Shown here piece by piece: positions 7,437 through 14,593 of a stretch of DNA of 14,593 nucleotides (position 1 is its first letter; each line of letters begins with the position of its first letter). The position numbers and the translations under genes are program-made. The notes under the pieces are model-generated. The model was not told the DNA's origin. It was given only the letters and a program-made list of their open reading frames with translations, and ran no database searches. This DNA comes from Phycisphaerae bacterium (GTDB taxonomy: Bacteria > Planctomycetota > Phycisphaerae > UBA1845 > UTPLA1). The stretch spans positions 1 to 14,593 of the forward strand of contig JAFGQA010000079.1 of the NCBI GenBank assembly GCA_016935885.1. The letters run 5' to 3'.

Positions 7437-7465
7437 AGTGTAGCAGATCTTCGCCCACCGTACAA
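7437..7465 (-). promoter_or_regulatory. Candidate extended -10 promoter of the PEP-CTERM gene
   Basis: On the minus strand TTGTAC (7465-7460) is separated by 17 bases from TACACT (7442-7437), which is preceded by TGC, an extended -10 element. Transcription would start near 7430 and leave a leader of about 160 bases before the ATG at 7269. No riboswitch fold was recognised in that leader. Confidence 0.45.
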
Positions 7466-7657
7466 GCGCGTGGGCGGCTTCGTAGCCCAGGGCAATCGCA
7501 AGGGCGACTCTGCGCCGACGCCGGGTGCAGTGGCGGCTGACAAGGCACTCTCCATAGGGGAGTGGCGTTTCCGGGACATCAAGGATGTGACCGTGCTGTT
7601 CAGAGAATGCCGCCGCCATTTTCATCTGAAATGGCGAGCGCCGCACTCATGGCGTCC

Positions 7658-7775
7658 TGGTGCGAGAATCCTTTCTCGCACCCACATCCGCGGGAATCCT
7701 TTGCAGCAAGCGTTGCAGGATAAGACTCCTACTGCAGGTGGGGTCGAGAAAGGACGCTCGGCCCAGCGTTGATCG
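7658..7775. repeat. 118-bp dispersed foldback element, copy B
   Basis: Same length and order as 6051-6168. It has the GCGAGA / TCTCGC hairpin (7662-7679), the shared GCACCCAC octamer, and a terminal arm (7745-7761) that pairs back to the first hairpin. The long stem is kept although both arms differ from copy A: the C-G pair 6065/6144 of copy A is T-A at 7672/7751 here. This paired change suggests selection for, or copying of, the folded structure. Confidence 0.65.
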
Positions 7776-8247
7776 CTTTGCTGCTGATTGTCTCGTCGAA
7801 ACCCGTGCCGGTGGCGCCAACCGGGATCGAGTCCGGCAGCGGGCTCGGCAGGTCGCCGAAGTCCGATAGGCCGATGCCGAAGCCATCGTTCTCATTACCG
7901 ACCGGCCACCGGGCGTGCGCTACCCGCGGCTGGCCCGTGCAGGTCGTGGAGATGTTAAATTCCCGCTTCCGCTAACGCCCCCGTTCACCGCGGGACGGAT
8001 CGGTAGCGGTGCCGCCGAGCGCCGGCTTGCCAGCCTTATCGGCCCCGAACGGGCTCGACCGCGGTTTTTCCAAGCTCTGCTGGCCGAAGAGGATACTGCC
8101 ACCGGTACAGCCGATGAGGTGCATGGCACCAAAGGCGTGGCGTCAGGATCGACGACAACGGCACTGGGTGACAAATGGGAGAGGGCGGGCTCGTGCCGCG
8201 CCGCCCCCGTGCCGCCCACCCCGATCCCAGTGCTTGTGCATGCAGTT

Positions 8248-8252
8248 GGAGG
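8248..8252 (+). promoter_or_regulatory. Shine-Dalgarno site fixing the binding-protein start
   Basis: GGAGG lies six bases before the ATG at 8259. This decides for that start over the in-frame ATG at 8175, whose product would carry an extra 28 residues unlike a signal sequence. Confidence 0.7.
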
Positions 8253-8258
8253 CTTCAG

Positions 8259-9413
8259 ATGAATCGTCTCAGCCATCCGCGCGCGACGGTACCCTCCGCA
8301 GGCGCCCGTTCGCCCTGTCGTGGCTACCACGGCCGTGGAGTTTCAGCGTGGCTCCGTTCAGCACAGACCTGCACCGCTCTGGCCGTCACCTTGGCGTGTT
8401 GCTGGACCGCGGGCGGTTGCGGCAAGGATGCACCGCAGAAAGCCCAGGCCGCGGGTGGGCCCGATCCGGTGCAAGCTCCCTCGGTCACCAAGCGCGTGCT
8501 CCTCGTGCACAGCTATCACACCGGGTACCCGTGGGTGGACGCCATCACCCAGGGAGTCAAGCGGGCCCTGCCCGGCAGCAGTGTGGATCTCCAGGTGTTC
8601 TACATGGACACCAAGCTCAAGACGAGCGAAGAATGGAAAACGCAGGCCGGGCAGGCCGCCCAGCAGGTGGTCAGCGAATGGCAACCCGACGTGGTGATCG
8701 CCGCCGACGACAATGCTCAGCAGTACTTCGCCAAGCACTACGCTGGGCGACCGATGCCGCAGTTCGTCTTCTGTGGAGTGAACGCCGAGCCACAAGACTA
8801 CGGCTACCCGGCGCCGAATGTCACCGGCGTAGTGGAGCGGCCGCACTTCAAAGCCAGCATCGACCTGTTGCGCAAGGTGTGTCCAGGCGTGAAGCGGCTG
8901 GCGCTGGTGACCGACAACTCCGAGACGTCTGCCGGTGCTCTGCACTTCATGCGTGGGCGGAATGTCGGGATCGAGATCGCCAGTTGCGAGACACCGGGGA
9001 CGTTTGCCAAATGGCAGGCGGCGATTGAGCGTGCCCAAACCAGCGCGGACGCCATCGCCATCTACATGTACCACACCATCAAGCGCGAGGGACGCGAGGG
9101 CGAGGAGCTGAGCATGCCGCCCAAGGAGGTCATGGAGTGGACCATCGCGCACAGCACGCTGCCGATCGTAGGATTCTTCATCTTCACAGTGGACGACGGC
9201 GCTCTCTGCGGCCTCGTGGAATCCGGCGTCGAACACGGCTTTCGCGCTGGCCGCATCGCGCTCGACGTGCTCAAGGGGAAGACGGCGGGCAGCATCCCGA
9301 TCGTAACCGCCCTGGAAGGGCAATCGATGCTGAATTTGGCAACGGCGCACCGCCTCGGTATCACGATTCCCGCCAATGTGATCCAAGGCACGGACATCGT
9401 CATAGGAGAGTAG
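8259..9413 (+). CDS. ABC-type substrate-binding-like lipoprotein, probable sensor partner
   Basis: 384 aa. After an unusually long arginine-containing N-region (about 37 residues) comes a hydrophobic segment (TALAVTLACCWTAGGC, 39-54) ending in a possible lipobox cysteine, C54; the -3 residue is alanine, so the lipobox is weak. From about residue 78 the protein resembles the ABC substrate-binding family related to periplasmic binding protein type 1: VLLVHSYHTGYPWVDAITQG (80-99), DVVIAADDNAQQYF (134-147), FVFCGVNAE (159-167), NVTGVVE (177-183), and a C-terminal half with IVGFFIFTVDDGALCG. It would bind an unidentified small ligand outside the inner membrane. No permease or ATPase gene is near. 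Instead the stop is three bases from the start of a large hybrid kinase, so a role in presenting ligand to that sensor is inferred, as with other binding-protein/kinase pairs such as LuxP-LuxQ. Confidence 0.8.
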   Translation: MNRLSHPRATVPSAGARSPCRGYHGRGVSAWLRSAQTCTALAVTLACCWTAGGCGKDAPQKAQAAGGPDPVQAPSVTKRVLLVHSYHTGYPWVDAITQGVKRALPGSSVDLQVFYMDTKLKTSEEWKTQAGQAAQQVVSEWQPDVVIAADDNAQQYFAKHYAGRPMPQFVFCGVNAEPQDYGYPAPNVTGVVERPHFKASIDLLRKVCPGVKRLALVTDNSETSAGALHFMRGRNVGIEIASCETPGTFAKWQAAIERAQTSADAIAIYMYHTIKREGREGEELSMPPKEVMEWTIAHSTLPIVGFFIFTVDDGALCGLVESGVEHGFRAGRIALDVLKGKTAGSIPIVTALEGQSMLNLATAHRLGITIPANVIQGTDIVIGE

Positions 9414-9416
9414 CGC

Positions 9417-13097
<3,681 letters not shown>

Positions 13098-13468
13098 TGC
13101 TTCGTGTTGCTGTCACGAATCAAGGATGCGACGCTTGCCGGTGCCCGCTCCGGACCACGCAGACCTTCTATCGTAAAGCTTTCGCATTCTGGTCGGCTTC
13201 GCCCAAAGCTTCGGCGAAGGGCTCACTCAAGGGCCCGCCGCTTGCCGGCAGGGTGGCGGTTCGTTTGGGAGGTGGCGAAACGTCACCAAGGCAGTCAAGC
13301 GGAGGCAGATGGCATGAAGCGACAGACAGAGAGGGTGCTGCGTACGCATGGCCTTCTGACCATCCCCACCGGAATTCGCACAATCGCACATGTTCGGGTT
13401 GACAACGTGGCCCGATCGCCAGACGCTCCCGCGGGCTTGTGACGTGTCCAGACGCAGGAGGGATGGCG
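13098..13468. other. Intergenic space before the EamA gene, with small hairpins
   Basis: No gene is supported in these 371 bases; the open frames lack ribosome sites and recognisable sequence. CTTCGCC (13197-13203) pairs with GGCGAAG (13213-13219) around nine bases, and the heptamer AAAGCTT occurs twice (about 13175 and 13205). Neither hairpin arm is followed by a T-run, so a terminator for the kinase operon is not demonstrated. A perfect TTGACA occurs at 13399-13404, but the expected -10 position 17 bases on (GACGCT) is poor, so it is only a weak promoter candidate for the transporter gene. Confidence 0.5.
13456..13461 (+). promoter_or_regulatory. Shine-Dalgarno site favouring a GTG start for the transporter
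   Basis: AGGAGG ends one base before ATG 13463, too close for initiation there, but seven bases before the in-frame GTG at 13469. The spacing therefore favours GTG. The far-upstream GTG at 13439 has no comparable site. Confidence 0.6.
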
Positions 13469-14428
13469 GTGCTGGCGAATCTCGATATCTACATCGGCCC
13501 AGCCGCGGGCGTGGCCACCTCCATGCTCTGGACGGGCACTTCGCTGCTGTTCACCGCGGCGGCCAAGCGCGTCGGGGCGACGACCGTCAACATCTTCCGG
13601 ATCACGCTGGCTGTCGTTCTGTTGGGAATCACCCATCGACTCATGGCCGGCGCATGGATCCCCAACCTCGTTGGCGGGCAAGTGCTGTTACTGGCTCTGT
13701 CGGGAGTTGTGGGATTGAGCATTGGTGATCAGGCGTTGTTCACCTCGTTCGTCCATCTGGGGCCACGGCTGGCCATGCTGATTATGGCAACCTCGCCGAT
13801 CTTCGCCGCACTTTTCGCCTGGCTGACCCTGGGCGAGACCCTGCACGGGATCGCCTGGTTGGGCGTGGGCTTGACCGTTGGCGGAGTGGCCTGGGTGGTG
13901 CTCGAACGCACCGAAGACAAGGTCGTCGCAGACCATTTGCGGCGCGTACAGGGCGTCATCCTGGCTTTGATCGGCTCGGCGTGTCAGGGCGGTGGGTTGC
14001 TATTGAGCAAGCAGGGCATGGGCCACGGTTGGCTGCCGGCCGCACAGCACCTCGACGCACAGGCGGCCACACTCGTCAGAATGTCTTTCGCCTGGATCGG
14101 AATGATACCCATCGTCGTGCTGCACGGACTTCGGCAGCGCAAGCGACGGGCATCGGGCATCCCTCCGCGAGCCATCGGCTCATTGCGGGCGGGGCTGGTG
14201 TTCACCAGCTTCGGGGCGGTGGTCGGACCGTATCTGGGCGTGTGGATGTCCCTGGTGGCCGCAGACCGTGCCCCGGTCGGCGTCGCCCAGACCCTATGCT
14301 CGCTGACTCCGGTGTTCCTGTTGCCGTTCGCGGTCGTCATACACAAGGAGCGCATCAGCCCCAGGGCGGTCGTTGGCGCGGTGATCGCCGTCGCCGGCAC
14401 TGCCCTGCTGTTCTTCAAGCCGTGGTGA
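13469..14428 (+). CDS. EamA-family (drug/metabolite transporter superfamily) permease
   Basis: 319 aa from GTG 13469; ATG 13463 would add two residues. The protein is almost wholly hydrophobic, with about ten membrane segments in two EamA repeats. The first (about residues 8-150) contains GDQALFTSFVHLGPRLAML and SPIFAALFAWLTLGETLHGI, where the LGE followed by a further helix is typical. The second (about 160-318) contains APVGVAQTLCSLTPVFLLPF, then HKERISPRAVVGAVIAVAGT. A short charged loop (RQRKRRA) lies before the second repeat's later helices. EamA proteins export or exchange small metabolites; the substrate cannot be read from the sequence. It is separated from the kinase operon by 371 bases, so is probably transcribed alone. 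Its last 14 bases overlap a small ORF on the opposite strand. Family assignment is firm. Confidence 0.88.
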   Translation: MLANLDIYIGPAAGVATSMLWTGTSLLFTAAAKRVGATTVNIFRITLAVVLLGITHRLMAGAWIPNLVGGQVLLLALSGVVGLSIGDQALFTSFVHLGPRLAMLIMATSPIFAALFAWLTLGETLHGIAWLGVGLTVGGVAWVVLERTEDKVVADHLRRVQGVILALIGSACQGGGLLLSKQGMGHGWLPAAQHLDAQAATLVRMSFAWIGMIPIVVLHGLRQRKRRASGIPPRAIGSLRAGLVFTSFGAVVGPYLGVWMSLVAADRAPVGVAQTLCSLTPVFLLPFAVVIHKERISPRAVVGAVIAVAGTALLFFKPW

Positions 14429-14576
14429 CCAAGCGTGTCAGTACCCAGCGGCCTGGCCGTCTTTGCCCGACTCTGACGCGCCGACGTACGCGTCGTTCGC
14501 TCCCAAAAGCACGCACTGGCGCAAGAACAACCACCAACCCTATCGTCAAACCAAACACGATCCACGTAGTGGACAT
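14415..14576 (-). CDS. Putative 53-aa single-pass membrane protein
   Basis: On the minus strand an ATG at 14576 is preceded by GGGAG with seven bases' spacing and opens a 53-codon frame ending in TGA. The product begins MSTTWIVFGLTIGLVVVLAP, one hydrophobic segment (about residues 5-24), followed by a strongly basic tail (SERRVRRRVRVGQRRPGR). That is the layout of a small N-terminally anchored membrane protein, or of a signal peptide with a basic remainder. It converges on the transporter gene and overlaps its end by 14 bases. No family is recognised. The good ribosome site and amphipathic layout argue for translation; the arginine-rich tail could equally be GC-rich noise. Confidence 0.35.
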   Translation of the reverse strand: MSTTWIVFGLTIGLVVVLAPVRAFGSERRVRRRVRVGQRRPGRWVLTRLVTTA

Positions 14577-14593
14577 AGCCGGTCTCCCGATCA

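Larger units (their letters stand above)
7270..8258. other. 0.99-kb divergent intergenic space without a convincing gene
   Basis: It separates the minus-strand PEP-CTERM gene from the plus-strand binding-protein operon. Bases 7270-7465 are the leader and promoter of the former. Copy B of the 118-bp element is at 7658-7775. The remainder, about 7780-8240, has open frames on both strands but none combines a good ribosome site, a recognisable domain and normal amino-acid composition. A minus-strand stretch around 7740-7970 stays open without a start and is glycine/proline rich, which may be a decayed gene or chance in GC-rich DNA. No clear promoter was found for the operon starting at 8259. Confidence 0.6.

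Noticed and set aside
7338..7772. A 144-codon plus-strand frame in the divergent intergenic space.
   Set aside because: It starts inside the leader of the PEP-CTERM gene, runs through the 118-bp repeat, and has no ribosome site or recognisable sequence.
7920..8330. Minus-strand frames at 7920-8330 and a start-less stretch about 7740-7970, considered as a decayed gene.
   Set aside because: No domain could be named, stops interrupt any joined reading, and no start signal is present; kept only as a remark on the intergenic space.
13104..13442. A 112-codon plus-strand frame between the kinase and transporter genes.
   Set aside because: No ribosome-binding site, an arginine-rich composition without motifs, and it crosses the small hairpins of the gap.
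13984..14565. A 193-codon minus-strand frame opposite the transporter gene.
   Set aside because: It is the antisense shadow of a clear EamA gene; the shorter 53-codon frame nearby has the better ribosome site and less overlap.

Overview
The window is GC-rich DNA of planctomycete character. The pointers are a PEP-CTERM protein with a formylglycine-generating-enzyme-like (SUMF1) domain, a giant fused transporter/spermidine-synthase-like protein, Tat-targeted DUF362 and radical SAM proteins, a very large hybrid histidine kinase, and intergenic spaces with GC-rich palindromic repeats. No rRNA, tRNA, transposase or CRISPR was seen. The phylum is an inference from gene content; the lineage within it cannot be named from this sequence.

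Layout. (1) A plus-strand operon at 1-2375: a DUF362 protein cut by the left edge, a 57-codon reading frame resembling the C-terminal part of a ParD-type antitoxin, and an AmmeMemoRadiSam-type radical SAM enzyme. The three are almost contiguous or overlapping. Both large proteins begin with twin-arginine signals. (2) A minus-strand block at 2589-7269: a 1053-aa polytopic protein with two homologous membrane halves, a spermidine-synthase-like domain and a repeat-rich tail, then a separate SUMF1/PEP-CTERM gene with its own terminator and promoter. The 0.55-kb space between them holds a perfect palindrome, a ~118-bp element and a heptamer tandem repeat. (3) A 0.99-kb space at 7270-8258 with no convincing gene. 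It holds the promoter of the PEP-CTERM gene and a second copy of the 118-bp element. (4) A plus-strand two-gene operon at 8259-13097: a predicted lipoprotein of the ABC substrate-binding type, directly followed by a 1226-aa CHASE-GAF-PocR-kinase-receiver protein. No permease or ATPase is present, so the pair reads as a ligand-sensing signalling unit. (5) A plus-strand EamA/DMT transporter at 13469-14428. A 53-aa membrane-anchored small ORF on the opposite strand overlaps its 3' end.

Most worth checking: the apparent Tat signal on a radical SAM enzyme, the antitoxin-like small ORF inside that operon, the binding-protein/PocR hybrid-kinase pair, and the 118-bp repeat, whose two copies keep a long foldback through a compensatory base change.
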